DNA of 64,000 nucleotides from Variovorax paradoxus (GCF_009498455.1 NZ_CP045644.1:6699001-6763000), one strand, 5' to 3'. Shown: positions 37,740-49,955, counted from the stretch's first letter. Notes: generated by a model from the letters alone, not told the origin. Numbers and translations are program-made.

Positions 37740-39584
37740 TCAAACGAAGCGTTTCTTGATCGCGGCGGCAATGCCGTCCGCATCGAGACCGATCGATGCG
37801 AGCAGCTTGGCCGGATCGCCGTGCTCGATGAAGCGGTCGGGCAGGCCCAGCTGCAGCACCGGCTTCTGGACACCGGCAGCCACCAGGGCCTCGAGCACCG
37901 CACTGCCCGCGCCGCCCATGATGGCGCCTTCTTCGAGCGTGACGAGCGCGTCGTGCGTGCCCGCGACCTGCAGCAGCAATTCGACGTCGAGCGGCTTGGC
38001 CCAGCGCATGTTGACCACGGTGGCGTCGAGCGACTCGGCCGCCGTGAGCGCCGGGTACAGCAAGGTGCCGAAGGCGAGGATGGCGATGCGCTGGCCTTCG
38101 CGGCGAATCTCGCCCTTGCCGAAAGGCAGCGCGTCGAGCGTGAGGTGCGGCGTGGTGCCGGCGCCCGCACCGCGCGGATAGCGCACGGCCACCGGGTGGT
38201 TCTGCTCGTAGGCGCTCGTCAGCAGCTGGCGGCACTCGCGCTCGTCGGCCGGGCAGGCGATGCTCATGTTGGGAATGCAGCGCAGGAACGGGATGTCGTA
38301 GGCACCCGCATGCGTGGCACCGTCGGCGCCCACCAAGCCCGCGCGATCGAGCGCGAACACCACAGGCAGGTTCTGGATCGCCACGTCGTGGATCAGCTGG
38401 TCGTAGGCGCGCTGCAGAAAGGTCGAGTAGATCGCGACCACCGGCTTCAGGCCCTCGCAGGCCAGGCCGGCCGCGAACGTGACCGCGTGCTGCTCGGCGA
38501 TGCCGACGTCGTAGTAGCGGTCGGGGAAGCGCTTCTCGAACTCCACGAGCCCCGAGCCTTCGCGCATCGCGGGCGTGATGCCCACGAGGCGGCCGTCGTG
38601 CGCCGCCGTGTCGCACAGCCACTGGCCGAAGACCTGCGTGAAGGTCTGCTTCGCGGCCGTGGTCGACTTGACCAGGCCGACCTGCGGATCGAACTTGCCG
38701 GGGCCGTGGTAGGCCACCGGGTCGGCCTCGGCGAGCTTGTAGCCCTGCCCTTTTTTCGTGACCACATGCAGGAACTGCGGGCCGTCCAGGTGCTTGAGGT
38801 TCTCGAGCGTGGGCACCAGCGAATCGATGTCGTGGCCGTCGATCGGGCCGACGTAGTTGAAGCCGAACTGCTCGAACAGCGTGGCCGGCACGACCATGCC
38901 CTTGGCATGCTGCTCCAGGCGCTTGGCCAGCTCGAACAGCGGCGGCGCGTTGCGCAACATGCTCTTGCCGACGTTCTTGGCGGCGGCGTAGAAATTGCCG
39001 CTCATGAGCTGCGCGAGGTAGCGGTTGAGCGCGCCCACCGGCGGGCTGATCGACATGTCGTTGTCGTTCAGGATCACCAGCAGCTTGCAGTCGCACACGC
39101 CCGCGTTGTTGAGCGCCTCGAAGGCCATGCCGGCCGTGAGCGCGCCGTCGCCGATGATGGCCACGGCATGGCGCTTCTCGCCCTTCTGCTTGGCGGCCAT
39201 GGCCATGCCGAGCGCGGCCGAGATGCTGGTCGACGAGTGGGCGGTGCCGAAGGTGTCGAACTCGCTCTCGCTCCTCTGCGGAAAGCCCGAGATGCCGCCC
39301 AGCTGGCGCAGCGTGGGCATGCGCTCGCGCCGGCCCGTGAGGATCTTGTGCGGGTAGGTCTGGTGGCCCACGTCCCACACCAGCCGGTCGTGCGGCGTGT
39401 TGAACACATGGTGCAGCGCCACCGTCAGCTCGACCGTGCCGAGGTTGGAGCTCAGGTGACCGCCGGTGCGCGAGACGTTGTCGAGCACGCAGGCGCGCAC
39501 CTCGTCGGACAGCTGCTTGAGCTGGGCCCGGTCGTACTGGCGGATCGGCGAAGGGTCGTGGAGAGTGGGAAGCAGCGGAGCCAT
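37740..39584 (-). CDS. dxs: 1-deoxy-D-xylulose-5-phosphate synthase
   Basis: A 614-residue thiamine diphosphate enzyme that condenses pyruvate and glyceraldehyde-3-phosphate, the first step of the MEP isoprenoid pathway. Present are TPP-binding [18 protein letters not shown] and the N of that motif, [13 protein letters not shown], the catalytic region [17 protein letters not shown], and [15 protein letters not shown]. It is the third gene of the leftward xseB-ispA-dxs operon, an order common in Burkholderiales, and ends at an intrinsic terminator. Length is normal. Confidence 0.97.
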   Translation of the reverse strand: MAPLLPTLHDPSPIRQYDRAQLKQLSDEVRACVLDNVSRTGGHLSSNLGTVELTVALHHVFNTPHDRLVWDVGHQTYPHKILTGRRERMPTLRQLGGISGFPQRSESEFDTFGTAHSSTSISAALGMAMAAKQKGEKRHAVAIIGDGALTAGMAFEALNNAGVCDCKLLVILNDNDMSISPPVGALNRYLAQLMSGNFYAAAKNVGKSMLRNAPPLFELAKRLEQHAKGMVVPATLFEQFGFNYVGPIDGHDIDSLVPTLENLKHLDGPQFLHVVTKKGQGYKLAEADPVAYHGPGKFDPQVGLVKSTTAAKQTFTQVFGQWLCDTAAHDGRLVGITPAMREGSGLVEFEKRFPDRYYDVGIAEQHAVTFAAGLACEGLKPVVAIYSTFLQRAYDQLIHDVAIQNLPVVFALDRAGLVGADGATHAGAYDIPFLRCIPNMSIACPADERECRQLLTSAYEQNHPVAVRYPRGAGAGTTPHLTLDALPFGKGEIRREGQRIAILAFGTLLYPALTAAESLDATVVNMRWAKPLDVELLLQVAGTHDALVTLEEGAIMGGAGSAVLEALVAAGVQKPVLQLGLPDRFIEHGDPAKLLASIGLDADGIAAAIKKRFV

Positions 39585-39606
39585 GGAGGTGGGTTCTTTT
39601 TTCTTC

Positions 39607-40536
39607 TCAGCGGTCGCGGTCGACCACCATGTGGGCCAGGGCGCGCAATGCGGCAGTGTCGGGCAAGCCGCTCTTGTTCAGCGCGGCAATCGCGTCGGCG
39701 AGCAATTGGCTCGCCTGCGCGCGCGCGCCGTCCAGGCCGAGCAGCGACACGTAGGTGGGCTTGTCGGCCGCGGCATCCTTGCCGGCGGTCTTGCCCAGGG
39801 TGTGCGAGTCGGCCGTGACGTCGAGGATGTCGTCGACCACCTGGAACGCCAGGCCGATGGCGGCGCCGTAGTCGCGCAGCGCCGCCAATGCGACCGGCGA
39901 CACGGTGCCGCAGGCGGCGCCCATCTCGACGCTGCCTTGCAGCAGCGCGCCGGTCTTCAGGCGGTGCATTTCGCGCAGCTGGGCTTCGTTCAGTGCGATG
40001 CCGACGCTGGCCAGGTCGATCGCCTGGCCGCCGGCCATGCCCTGGCTGCCGGCCGCTCGCGCCAGCAGGCGGCACAGCAGCGCCTGCATCGCGGCGGGCA
40101 CCTCGTCGCCCTCGGGCGCGAGCAGTTCGAAGGCCAGTGCCTGCAGCGCGTCGCCCGCGAGCAGCGCGTCGGCCTCGCCGAACTTCACGTGCACCGTGGG
40201 CTTGCCGCGGCGCAGCACGTCGTTGTCCATGCACGGCAGGTCGTCGTGCACCAGCGAATAGGCGTGGATGAGTTCGGTGGCGCAGGCCGCACGCAGCGCG
40301 GCGTGGGCGTTGCCGCCGACCGCTTCATTGGCTGCGAGCACCAGCAGCGGCCGCAGCCGCTTGCCGCCGTCGAGCACGGCATAGCGCATGGCGTCGCCCA
40401 GCAGCACCGGCGCATCGACGCCGACCCAGCGCGACAGCGCCGCTTCGACCGTGGCCAGATGCGGCTCGGCCCAGTTGGCCAGCGTCTTCGCGTCCCAGGG
40501 AGTGGTGGCGGTGGAAGTCATCGGGACGGCGCTCAT
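39607..40536 (-). CDS. ispA: Farnesyl diphosphate synthase (polyprenyl synthetase)
   Basis: A 309-residue prenyltransferase that makes farnesyl diphosphate from IPP and DMAPP/GPP. The first Asp-rich motif is DDLPCMDND (residues ~95-103) and the second is DDILD (~240). GGKRLRPLL binds the diphosphate. The start at 40536 overlaps the xseB stop in ATGA. It supplies precursors for ubiquinone and undecaprenyl phosphate, downstream of Dxs in the same pathway. The frame stays open far upstream, but that part overlaps xseB and is not protein-like. Confidence 0.96.
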   Translation of the reverse strand: MSAVPMTSTATTPWDAKTLANWAEPHLATVEAALSRWVGVDAPVLLGDAMRYAVLDGGKRLRPLLVLAANEAVGGNAHAALRAACATELIHAYSLVHDDLPCMDNDVLRRGKPTVHVKFGEADALLAGDALQALAFELLAPEGDEVPAAMQALLCRLLARAAGSQGMAGGQAIDLASVGIALNEAQLREMHRLKTGALLQGSVEMGAACGTVSPVALAALRDYGAAIGLAFQVVDDILDVTADSHTLGKTAGKDAAADKPTYVSLLGLDGARAQASQLLADAIAALNKSGLPDTAALRALAHMVVDRDR

Positions 40537-40799
40537 TCGGCCGTCCAGGGCTTGAGGCTGCCGGCGTCGAGCACCTTGATCTGGTCTTCGACCGCCTGCA
40601 GCTTGTCGCGGCAGAAGCCGAGCAGTGCGGCGCCGCGCTGGTAGCTGCCCAGCAGCTGGTCCAGCGGCAGCTGGCCCGATTCGAGTTCTGCAACCAGTTG
40701 TTCCAGTTCCTGGAGCCCGGCTTCGTAGCTGGCGGGCAGCGGGCCTGTGTCGGGCGTCGCCGCCGGGCGGGTCGTGGAAGGAGAAGGCACCTTGGGCAT
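40533..40799 (-). CDS. xseB: Exodeoxyribonuclease VII small subunit
   Basis: An 88-residue small helical protein ([20 protein letters not shown], then [20 protein letters not shown]) that helps form exonuclease VII with XseA. The hallmark is the E-L-E-x-L-V-x-x-L-E-x-G-x-L-P-L core. The start is ATG 40799 (MPKVPSPS). It lies upstream of ispA with a four-base overlap. Small size and motif agree with the family. XseA is not in the window. Confidence 0.95.
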   Translation of the reverse strand: MPKVPSPSTTRPAATPDTGPLPASYEAGLQELEQLVAELESGQLPLDQLLGSYQRGAALLGFCRDKLQAVEDQIKVLDAGSLKPWTAE

Positions 40800-40952
40800 G
40801 CAACGAATCGTGGATGAAACGAAGCATTTTAGGGCGGGGGCGCAACGAACCGCCGAGCGGCCCGCGCACGCCCGCGTTGCCCTTTGCAACACCCTGTATG
40901 ACGCCCGGCGATGCGAGGCAAAACCCCGGCGGGCGCAAAAATGCCCCCCGGG

Positions 40953-40958
40953 TACAAT
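40953..40958 (+). promoter_or_regulatory. Candidate -10 element for the Rieske gene
   Basis: TACAAT, five of six matches to the consensus, lies 112 bases before the Rieske start. No good -35 is seen 17 bases upstream (GC-rich), so an activator may be required. The resulting leader would contain the short upstream ORF at 41009-41077. Confidence 0.35.
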
Positions 40959-41008
40959 CCCCGCTTCCCCCGCCGGTCACGCCGGCACACCTCTTCGGGC
41001 CGTCACCC

Positions 41009-41077
41009 ATGCAGACGGCGCCTTCCGTTTTTCTTTTTTCTCCCTGTGGGGAGCTTGGTCAGGTCCTCCATGTCTGA
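41009..41077 (+). other. Possible 22-codon upstream ORF overlapping the Rieske start
   Basis: An ATG at 41009 opens a 22-residue frame (MQTAPSVFLFSPCGELGQVL plus HV) that ends with TGA at 41075-41077, overlapping the Rieske start at 41070 by eight bases in another frame. No strong Shine-Dalgarno is visible. If translated, it would deliver ribosomes to the Rieske start, so it is worth testing, but coincidence is possible. Confidence 0.25.
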
Positions 41078-42215
41078 TTTAAGTCTTCAACTGCAGCAGG
41101 CCGCGAGCCAACTTCCAGTTACCGCGTATTTCGACGAGGCCTTGTACGCCCGCGAAATGCAGAACCTTTTTGCGCGAGGGCCCCGCTACGTCGGGCACCG
41201 ACTGGCCGTGCCCGAGCCAGGTGACTTCCACACCCTGCCGCAAGAACACCAGGGCCGCGCGCTGGTCCACACGCCCAAGGGCGTGGAGCTCATCTCGAAC
41301 GTCTGCCGCCACCGGCAGGCCCTCATCCTGCAGGGCCGGGGCCAGCTCGACGCGCAGACCGGCGGCAACATCGTCTGCCCGCTGCACCGCTGGACCTACG
41401 CCGCGAAAGACGCGCGCACCACCGGCACGCTGATCGGCGCCCCGCATTTCGACCAGGACCCGTGCCTGAACCTGCACAACTACCCGCTCACCGAGTGGAA
41501 CGGCCTTCTGTTCGAGAAGAACGCCGACGGCAGCGGCCGCGACGTGGCGGCCGACATGGCCGGCCTGGGCCCGCAGGCCGACCTCGACTTCTCGGGCTAC
41601 GCGCTCGACCGCGTCGAGCTGCACGAGTGCAACTACAACTGGAAGACCTTCATCGAGGTCTATCTCGAGGACTACCACGTCGGCCCGTTCCACCCCGGCC
41701 TGGGCAGCTTCGTCACCTGCGACGACCTGCGCTGGGAGTTCAAGCCCGAGTTCTCGGTGCAGACGGTGGGCGTGGCCAACCGCCTGGGCCGCGCGGGCAG
41801 CCCGGTCTACCAGAAGTGGCAGGAGCAGTTGCTCAAGTACCGCGACGGCAAGCCGCCGAAGTACGGCGCGATCTGGCTCACCTACTACCCGCACGTGATG
41901 ATCGAGTGGTACCCGCACGTGCTCACCGTGTCGACGCTGCACCCGGTGAGCCCGACCAAGACGCTCAACATGGTCGAGTTCTTCTACCCCGAGGAAATCG
42001 TCGCCTTCGAGCGCGAGTTCGTCGAGGCCCAGCAGGCCGCCTACATGGAAACCTGCGTGGAAGACGACGAGATCGCCGAGCGCATGGACGCCGGCCGCCG
42101 CGCGCTCATGCTGCGCGGCGACAACGAAACGGGCCCTTACCAGAGCCCCATGGAAGACGGCATGCAGCAGTTCCACGAGTGGTACCGCAACGCCATGCAG
42201 CAACCACCCGTCTGA
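41070..42215 (+). CDS. Rieske-type aromatic ring-hydroxylating oxygenase alpha subunit family
   Basis: A 381-residue oxygenase. The Rieske cluster ligands are C79 and H81 (NVCRH) and C103 and H106 (CPLHRW). The mononuclear iron site includes N188, D201, H203 and H208 (LEDYHVGPFHPG). This is the typical fold of a Rieske oxygenase alpha subunit, with the bridging aspartate present. The substrate is unknown; many such proteins in Comamonadaceae sit beside the dxs block, so this is probably a conserved chromosomal gene rather than a recent addition. No reductase or ferredoxin is adjacent. The start at 41070 (MSDLSLQLQQ) is preferred over an open frame to 40911. Confidence 0.88.
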   Translation: MSDLSLQLQQAASQLPVTAYFDEALYAREMQNLFARGPRYVGHRLAVPEPGDFHTLPQEHQGRALVHTPKGVELISNVCRHRQALILQGRGQLDAQTGGNIVCPLHRWTYAAKDARTTGTLIGAPHFDQDPCLNLHNYPLTEWNGLLFEKNADGSGRDVAADMAGLGPQADLDFSGYALDRVELHECNYNWKTFIEVYLEDYHVGPFHPGLGSFVTCDDLRWEFKPEFSVQTVGVANRLGRAGSPVYQKWQEQLLKYRDGKPPKYGAIWLTYYPHVMIEWYPHVLTVSTLHPVSPTKTLNMVEFFYPEEIVAFEREFVEAQQAAYMETCVEDDEIAERMDAGRRALMLRGDNETGPYQSPMEDGMQQFHEWYRNAMQQPPV

Positions 42216-42229
42216 CCCTCGCCTCTCTC

Positions 42230-42258
42230 GCCCCGCACCCGCCGGGGCTTTCTTTTTT
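42230..42258 (+). terminator. Intrinsic terminator after the Rieske gene
   Basis: GCCCCG (42230-42235) pairs with CGGGGC (42243-42248) around a seven-base loop, followed by TTTCTTTTTT. It ends 19 bases before the next start codon, so the transporter gene needs its own promoter or readthrough. Confidence 0.75.
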
Positions 42259-42277
42259 CTGATCTGGATATCAATCG

Positions 42278-43210
42278 ATGCAAGCGCTGTGGATGGTGCT
42301 CGGGGCCTTTCTGTTCGCCACCATGAGCGTGGTCGTGAAGATTGCCTCGGAATGGTTCAACAGCGGTGAGATGGTCCTGGGGCGCGGCCTCATCGGCATC
42401 GTGTTTCTCTGGCTGCTGGCGCGCAACCGCGGCACCTCGCTCGCCACCAAATACCCCGGCATGCATGCCTGGCGCAGCACCATCGGCGTGGTGTCGCTGG
42501 GCGCATGGTTCTATGCCATCGCCCACATGCCGCTGGCCACGGCGGTCACGCTCAACTACATGAGCAGCGTGTGGGTCGCGGCCTTCCTGGTCGGCGGTGC
42601 GCTGCTGGCCTGGGTGCCGGTGCCCGGGCGCGACGGCCGCATCGAGCGCCCGCCGCTGCAGGGCCCGCTGGTGATGACGGTGCTTGCGGGCTTTGCCGGC
42701 GTGGTGCTCATGCTCAAGCCCACGGTCGGCGGCGGCGACGGTTTTGCCGGCATGCTGGGCCTGCTGTCGGGCGTCACGGCCGCCTTTGCCTACATGCAGG
42801 TGGTGGCGCTGTCGCGCATCGGCGAGCCCGAGCTGCGCACGGTCTTCTACTTTGCGGTGGGCTCCGCCGTGGCCGGCGCCTTCGCCACGGCCGCGACCGG
42901 GTTTTCGGGCGGCAGTTCGTGGACGTGGCAGCATGCGCTGTGGCTGCTGCCGATCGGCCTGCTGGCTGCTCTCGGACAGCTGTGCATGACCCGCGCCTAC
43001 GCCACCGCGAAGACCCAGGCGGGCACACTGGTGGTCGCCAACCTGCAGTATTCGGGCATCGTGTTCGCGGCCTTCTACAGCGTGGTGCTGTTCGACGACC
43101 GCATCGACGCCACCGGCTGGGCCGGCATGGCGCTGATCATCGCCAGCGGCATCGCAGCCACGGTGCTGCGCCAGCGGGCCGTGCCGAAGGCGCCGGCCGA
43201 GGAACACTGA
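42278..43210 (+). CDS. DMT superfamily transporter (EamA domains)
   Basis: A 310-residue membrane protein with about ten segments in two EamA repeats. N-terminal GAFLFATMSVVVKIASEWFN and, in the second half, LGQLCMTRAYATAKTQAGTL are characteristic. Substrate unknown; many members export metabolites or take up amino acids and their derivatives. It is followed 53 bases later by the sulfurtransferase gene. The ribosome site is weak. Confidence 0.9.
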   Translation: MQALWMVLGAFLFATMSVVVKIASEWFNSGEMVLGRGLIGIVFLWLLARNRGTSLATKYPGMHAWRSTIGVVSLGAWFYAIAHMPLATAVTLNYMSSVWVAAFLVGGALLAWVPVPGRDGRIERPPLQGPLVMTVLAGFAGVVLMLKPTVGGGDGFAGMLGLLSGVTAAFAYMQVVALSRIGEPELRTVFYFAVGSAVAGAFATAATGFSGGSSWTWQHALWLLPIGLLAALGQLCMTRAYATAKTQAGTLVVANLQYSGIVFAAFYSVVLFDDRIDATGWAGMALIIASGIAATVLRQRAVPKAPAEEH

Positions 43211-43263
43211 ACGCAGCAGCCACGGCACCCATCGCCGATCATTTTTTCGAAGGAGCTCTCGCC

Positions 43264-44172
43264 ATGTACACCACCCTCATCTCCGTCGAACAACTGAGAC
43301 AGCTGCGCGAGGGCGACTCGCCCCTCATGGTGTTCGACTGCAGCTTCGAGCTCATGAAGCCCGAAGCCGGCGCGCAGCTGTATGCCGCCGCGCACATCCC
43401 GGGCGCGCAGTACGCCAACCTCGACACCGACCTCAGCGCCAGGCATGGCCTGCCGGGCGCACACGGCGATGTGGTGGTGGCACAGGACGACGGCGTGCCC
43501 GCCTCGGGCGGACGCCACCCGCTGCCCAGCCGCGAGAAGTTCGCGACGTGGCTGTCGTCGGTGGGTTTCTCCAACGAGATGCAGGCCGTGGTGTACGACC
43601 GCAACGGCGCCAACTACTGCGGGCGCCTGTGGTGGATGCTCAAGTGGATGGGCCACGACGCCGTGGCCGTGCTCGACGGCGGCCTGCAGGCCTGGCAGGC
43701 CGCGGGCGGCGAAGTGACCGACCGCGAAGAGCCCGCGCGCTTTCAGTCGAACTTCGTACAGGGCGAGCCCTTGGCGAAGCTCGTCACTACCGACACTGTG
43801 TTGCGTCGACTCGGCCAACCTGACCAGCAGCTGATCGACGCACGGGCCGGCGCACGATATCGCGGCGAGGTGGAACCTCTGGACCCGATCGCGGGTCACA
43901 TCCCCGGGGCCCTGAACCGGCCCTTCGCCGACAACATCGGTCCCGACGGCAAGTTCAAGCCCGCCGCGCAACTGCGCGCCGAGTTCGAAGCACTGCTTGC
44001 AGGTCGCGATGCGGCGACCGTCGTCCACCAGTGCGGCAGCGGCGTGAGCGCCGTGCCCAACCTGCTCGCGATGCAGATCGCGGGGCTCGGGACGACCGCG
44101 CTCTATGCCGGCAGCTGGAGCGAATGGAGCAACACGCCGGGGCTGCCGACCCGGCAAGGCGCAGAACCATGA
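43264..44172 (+). CDS. Rhodanese-type sulfurtransferase (3-mercaptopyruvate sulfurtransferase-like)
   Basis: A 302-residue protein of two rhodanese domains. The catalytic cysteine is C257 in the loop CGSGVSA, matching the CG(S/T)GV(T/S) loop of mercaptopyruvate sulfurtransferases rather than CRKGVT of thiosulfate enzymes. The N-terminal domain retains AAHIPGAQYANLDTDLS. An AGGAG site precedes the ATG. It probably moves sulfur from 3-mercaptopyruvate to a thiol acceptor or cyanide. The stop codon overlaps the next start (ATGA), linking it to the metal-related operon. Confidence 0.92.
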   Translation: MYTTLISVEQLRQLREGDSPLMVFDCSFELMKPEAGAQLYAAAHIPGAQYANLDTDLSARHGLPGAHGDVVVAQDDGVPASGGRHPLPSREKFATWLSSVGFSNEMQAVVYDRNGANYCGRLWWMLKWMGHDAVAVLDGGLQAWQAAGGEVTDREEPARFQSNFVQGEPLAKLVTTDTVLRRLGQPDQQLIDARAGARYRGEVEPLDPIAGHIPGALNRPFADNIGPDGKFKPAAQLRAEFEALLAGRDAATVVHQCGSGVSAVPNLLAMQIAGLGTTALYAGSWSEWSNTPGLPTRQGAEP

Positions 44173-44750
44173 TGCATACCCGACTTCGACGCATTTCATC
44201 CGGCTTCGCATTGGCCGCCGCCGCATTGCTCGCGGCCGCCGCCCTTCCCGCCCAGGCCCAGCAACAGCACGCGCATGTGCATGGCCAGCTCAAGCTCGAC
44301 GTGGCGATCGACGGGCCCACCATCGTGATTGCCATGGAATCGCCGCTGGACAACATCGTCGGCTTCGAACGCGCGCCCAAGACCGACGCCGAGAAGAAGA
44401 CCGTCGAGGCCGCCATCGCCCAGCTGCGCGCGGCCGACAAGCTGTTCACCATCGACCCCGCCGCCAACTGCAAGCTCGGCCCCGTCGACCTGCGCTCCGG
44501 CGCGCTCGGCCTGGGCAACCCCGACCCCGCCGAATCGAGCGGCCACGCGGACCTCGACGCTTCTTTCTCCTTCAACTGCACCCAGGCCGCCGCCGCGAAG
44601 TTCATCGACGTGAACCTGTTTCCGGCCTTCAAGGGCGCACGCCAGATCGACGTGCAGATCGCCAGCGCGCAAGGCCAGTTCAAGCGCCAGCTGAAGCGCC
44701 CGAGCGGCGCGCAGGCCGCGCAGCCTTCCCGCCTGACGCTGGGCAAGTGA
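44169..44750 (+). CDS. DUF2796 / ZrgA-family periplasmic protein
   Basis: A 193-residue exported protein. The signal peptide ends near QAQ (about residue 31), and the mature N-terminus is QQQHAHVHGQ, a histidine-rich metal-binding stretch. The DUF2796 family includes ZrgA, a zinc-binding component of an ABC uptake system in Vibrio. It heads a tight operon with an ATPase, a permease and a DUF3299 protein, supporting a metal-related role. A cysteine (NCK) and another (FNC) later in the protein might form a disulfide. Start at 44169; a second ATG follows directly. Confidence 0.85.
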   Translation: MMHTRLRRISSGFALAAAALLAAAALPAQAQQQHAHVHGQLKLDVAIDGPTIVIAMESPLDNIVGFERAPKTDAEKKTVEAAIAQLRAADKLFTIDPAANCKLGPVDLRSGALGLGNPDPAESSGHADLDASFSFNCTQAAAAKFIDVNLFPAFKGARQIDVQIASAQGQFKRQLKRPSGAQAAQPSRLTLGK

Positions 44751-44754
44751 CAGC

Positions 44755-45504
44755 GTGAGCACCGCCCCGCAGGCCGACACCACAGCGCCCTTGCGCGTCG
44801 TGCTCGCCGCCGAAGCCCTGCGCTTCACCTGGCCCGGCGTGAAGACACCGTGCATCGACATCGAAGCCCTGCGCATCACGGCGGGCGAATCCGTGTTCCT
44901 GCACGGCCCGAGCGGCTGCGGCAAGAGCACCTTGCTGTCGCTGCTGGCCGGCGTGCTGGTGGCCGACGAAGGCCGCGTCACGCTGCTGGGCCACGACTGG
45001 TCCAAGCTCTCGGGCACGCAGCGCGACCGCTGCCGTGTGGCGCACGTGGGCTACATCTTCCAGCAGTTCAACCTGCTGCCCTACCTGAGCGTGCTCGACA
45101 ACGTGCTGCTGCCCTGCCGCTTCTCGGCGCGGCGCGAGGCGCAGGCTGCGCGCAACGGCAGCTCGCGCGATGAAGCGGAACACCTGCTCGACCAGATGGG
45201 CCTGGACCGCACGCTGTGGAAGCGCCAGGCGCTGCAGCTCTCGGTGGGCCAGCAACAGCGTGTGGCCGCGGCGCGCGCGCTCATCGGCCAGCCCGAGGTC
45301 GTGATCGCCGACGAGCCCACGTCCGCACTCGACGAAGACCGGCGCGAAGCCTTTCTCGACGTGCTGCTCACGGCCTGCGCCGTGAACCACAGCGCGCTCG
45401 TGTTCGTGAGCCACGACCAGCGCATCGCGCCACGCTTCGCGCGGCACGTGCTGCTGCCGGAGATCAACCGTGCGGCAAGCAGCGCGATGGCGGTGGACGC
45501 ATGA
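44755..45504 (+). CDS. ABC transporter ATPase, LolD/MacB-like
   Basis: A 249-residue ATPase with a GTG start at 44755. Walker A GPSGCGKST, signature LSVGQQQRVAAA, Walker B VVIADEPTSALD and the switch histidine in FVSHDQR are all present. Such ATPases pair with FtsX-fold permeases that use energy to move periplasmic molecules rather than import solutes through a channel. It overlaps the permease gene by four bases. Downstream of a DUF2796 gene, this fits a Zrg-type metal system. Confidence 0.9.
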   Translation: MSTAPQADTTAPLRVVLAAEALRFTWPGVKTPCIDIEALRITAGESVFLHGPSGCGKSTLLSLLAGVLVADEGRVTLLGHDWSKLSGTQRDRCRVAHVGYIFQQFNLLPYLSVLDNVLLPCRFSARREAQAARNGSSRDEAEHLLDQMGLDRTLWKRQALQLSVGQQQRVAAARALIGQPEVVIADEPTSALDEDRREAFLDVLLTACAVNHSALVFVSHDQRIAPRFARHVLLPEINRAASSAMAVDA

Positions 45505-46763
45505 AGGCGTTGTTCTCCATTGCATGGCGCAGCGCCTGGAACCGCCGCTTCACGCTCGCGCTCACCGTCTTCTCGATCGCACTGTCGACCTTTTTGCTGC
45601 TCGGCGTCGAGCGCATCCGCACCGAGCTGCGCGAGAACTTCGCGTCGTCGGTCTCGGGCACCGACCTGATCGTCGGCGCGCGCACCGGCTCCACGCAACT
45701 GCTGCTGTACTCGGTGTTCCGCATCGGCGCGGCCACCAACAACATCTCGTGGAAGAGCGTGCAGGCGCTGCAGGCGCACCCCGGTGTCGACTGGGTGGTG
45801 CCGCTGTCGCTGGGCGATTCGCACCGCGGCTTCTCGGTGCTTGCGACCACGCCCGAGTACTTCTCGCACTTCCGCTACGGCGACCGCCAGACATTGAAGC
45901 TGCGCGAAGGCAAGCCCTTCGACGCGCTGTTCGATGCCGTGGTCGGCGCCGAAGTGGCCGACAAGCTCGGCTACCACGTGGGCCAGAAGATCACGCTGGC
46001 GCACGGCAGCGGCGAGCTCAACGTGGCCGAGCATGCCGACAAGCCCTTCACCGTGGTGGGCGTGCTCGCGCGCACCGGCACGCCGGTCGACCGCACCGTG
46101 CACATCGGCCTCGCGGCGATGGAAGCCATCCACCTCGAATGGGTGGGCGGTGCGCCGATGCCGGGCGTGAAGATTCCGGCCGAGCAGGTGCGCAAGTTCG
46201 ACCTCACGCCCAAGAATGTGACGGCCGCGCTGGTGGGCCTGAAGAACCGCGCCGCCGTGTTCGGCGTGCAGCGCTGGATTTCGACCTACACCGGCGAACC
46301 GCTCATGGCCATCCTGCCCGGCGTGGCGCTCGACGAACTGTGGAGCGTGATCGGCATCGGCGAGAACGCGCTGCTGCTGATGTCCGCATTGGTCGCGCTC
46401 GTGAGCCTTGCGGGCTTGGTGTCGGTGGTGATGGCCGGCCTGAACGAACGCCGCCGCGAGCTCGCCGTGCTGCGCGCCGTGGGCGCGGGCCTGCGCCATG
46501 TGCTGGCGCTGCTCGCACTCGAAGGCGCGCTGGTCACCGTGCTGGGCGTGCTGCTCGGCGTGACCATGACGGTGCTCGGCATCGCCCTGCTCTCGCCATG
46601 GCTGCAGTCGCAGTTCGGACTGACACTGAGCCTGTCCGAACCTACACTGAACGAATGGCTGCTGACGGCGAGCCTGCTGGTCGCGGGCTGGCTCGCGAGC
46701 CTGCTGCCCGGCATCCGGGCCTATCGCCTGTCGCTGGCCGACGGCCTTTCTCCGAGAATCTGA
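45501..46763 (+). CDS. ABC permease of the FtsX/MacB fold
   Basis: A 420-residue permease with one N-terminal membrane segment (TLALTVFSIALSTFLLLGVE), a periplasmic MacB-type domain of ~230 residues and three C-terminal segments starting ALLLMSALVALVSLAGLVSV with the loop RRRELAVLRAVGAG. It pairs with the preceding ATPase (ATGA overlap). The arrangement resembles the permease component of ZrgA-linked systems. Confidence 0.9.
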   Translation: MKALFSIAWRSAWNRRFTLALTVFSIALSTFLLLGVERIRTELRENFASSVSGTDLIVGARTGSTQLLLYSVFRIGAATNNISWKSVQALQAHPGVDWVVPLSLGDSHRGFSVLATTPEYFSHFRYGDRQTLKLREGKPFDALFDAVVGAEVADKLGYHVGQKITLAHGSGELNVAEHADKPFTVVGVLARTGTPVDRTVHIGLAAMEAIHLEWVGGAPMPGVKIPAEQVRKFDLTPKNVTAALVGLKNRAAVFGVQRWISTYTGEPLMAILPGVALDELWSVIGIGENALLLMSALVALVSLAGLVSVVMAGLNERRRELAVLRAVGAGLRHVLALLALEGALVTVLGVLLGVTMTVLGIALLSPWLQSQFGLTLSLSEPTLNEWLLTASLLVAGWLASLLPGIRAYRLSLADGLSPRI

Positions 46764-46765
46764 CC

Positions 46766-47392
46766 ATGACGAAGACCCCTACACCCCGCGTGCTCACCGC
46801 CCTGTCGGTGCTGCTGGCCGGCGCCGGCCTCGCAGCCGCCGCCTGGGCCGCCGACCCGGCACCGAAGGACACCACCGCGACCAACCCGCTCGGCGGCAAG
46901 CCGGCTGCAGCCGCACCGCAGGCCGCGTCGGGCCAGCCGCGCCAGATCAGCTGGGAAGAACTCGTGCCCAAGGACTGGGACCCGGCCAAGGCCTTCAAGG
47001 GCATCGACCTGAGCACGCTCGACGACGGCGACCCGCGCGCCAACGAGCTGCTCATGAAGATGCAGGAGGTGTCGAACAACGCGCCCACCAACCCCGCGCT
47101 CAACGGCGTGGAAGTGAAGATCCCCGGCTTCATCGTGCCGCTCGAAGAGGCCAAGGGCGAGGTCACCGAGTTTCTGCTCGTGCCCTACTTCGGCGCCTGC
47201 ATCCACACGCCACCGCCGCCGGCCAACCAGATCCTGCACGTCATTCCGCAGAAGGGCGCCAAGTTCCGCGCCATGGACACCGTGTGGGTCACCGGCAAGC
47301 TGCAGACGCTGCGCAACGACTCGATGATGGGCGTGAGCGGTTACCACGTGAAGGCGAGCAGCGTGACCAAGTATTCGGGCGGCGCCAAGTAA
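46766..47392 (+). CDS. DUF3299 periplasmic protein
   Basis: A 208-residue exported protein; the signal peptide ends near AWAA (residue ~29), followed by a Pro/Ala-rich linker. The conserved DUF3299 core is VKIPGFIVPLEE, LVPYFGACIHTPPPPANQIL (a Cys-His pair that could bind metal) and VTGKLQTLRNDS. The gene begins 2 bases after the permease stop. Such proteins recur behind DUF2796/ABC genes. It probably works in the periplasm with that system; exact role unknown. Confidence 0.85.
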   Translation: MTKTPTPRVLTALSVLLAGAGLAAAAWAADPAPKDTTATNPLGGKPAAAAPQAASGQPRQISWEELVPKDWDPAKAFKGIDLSTLDDGDPRANELLMKMQEVSNNAPTNPALNGVEVKIPGFIVPLEEAKGEVTEFLLVPYFGACIHTPPPPANQILHVIPQKGAKFRAMDTVWVTGKLQTLRNDSMMGVSGYHVKASSVTKYSGGAK

Positions 47393-47551
47393 CAACGCGT
47401 TCGCGAGGTCTCGTGGTCCTGCGCCGACAGGACAGGCGGCGCACCGCCGACACAGACCGTTGCATCACAGGCGCAGGCTCTGTCATCGCCTGCCCTGGCC
47501 CGCCGTTGAAGGAGTTCCGGGCACCACGCCGGCGTCTTCAGGACATGCCAG

Positions 47552-49954
<2,403 letters not shown>

Positions 49955-49955
49955 A

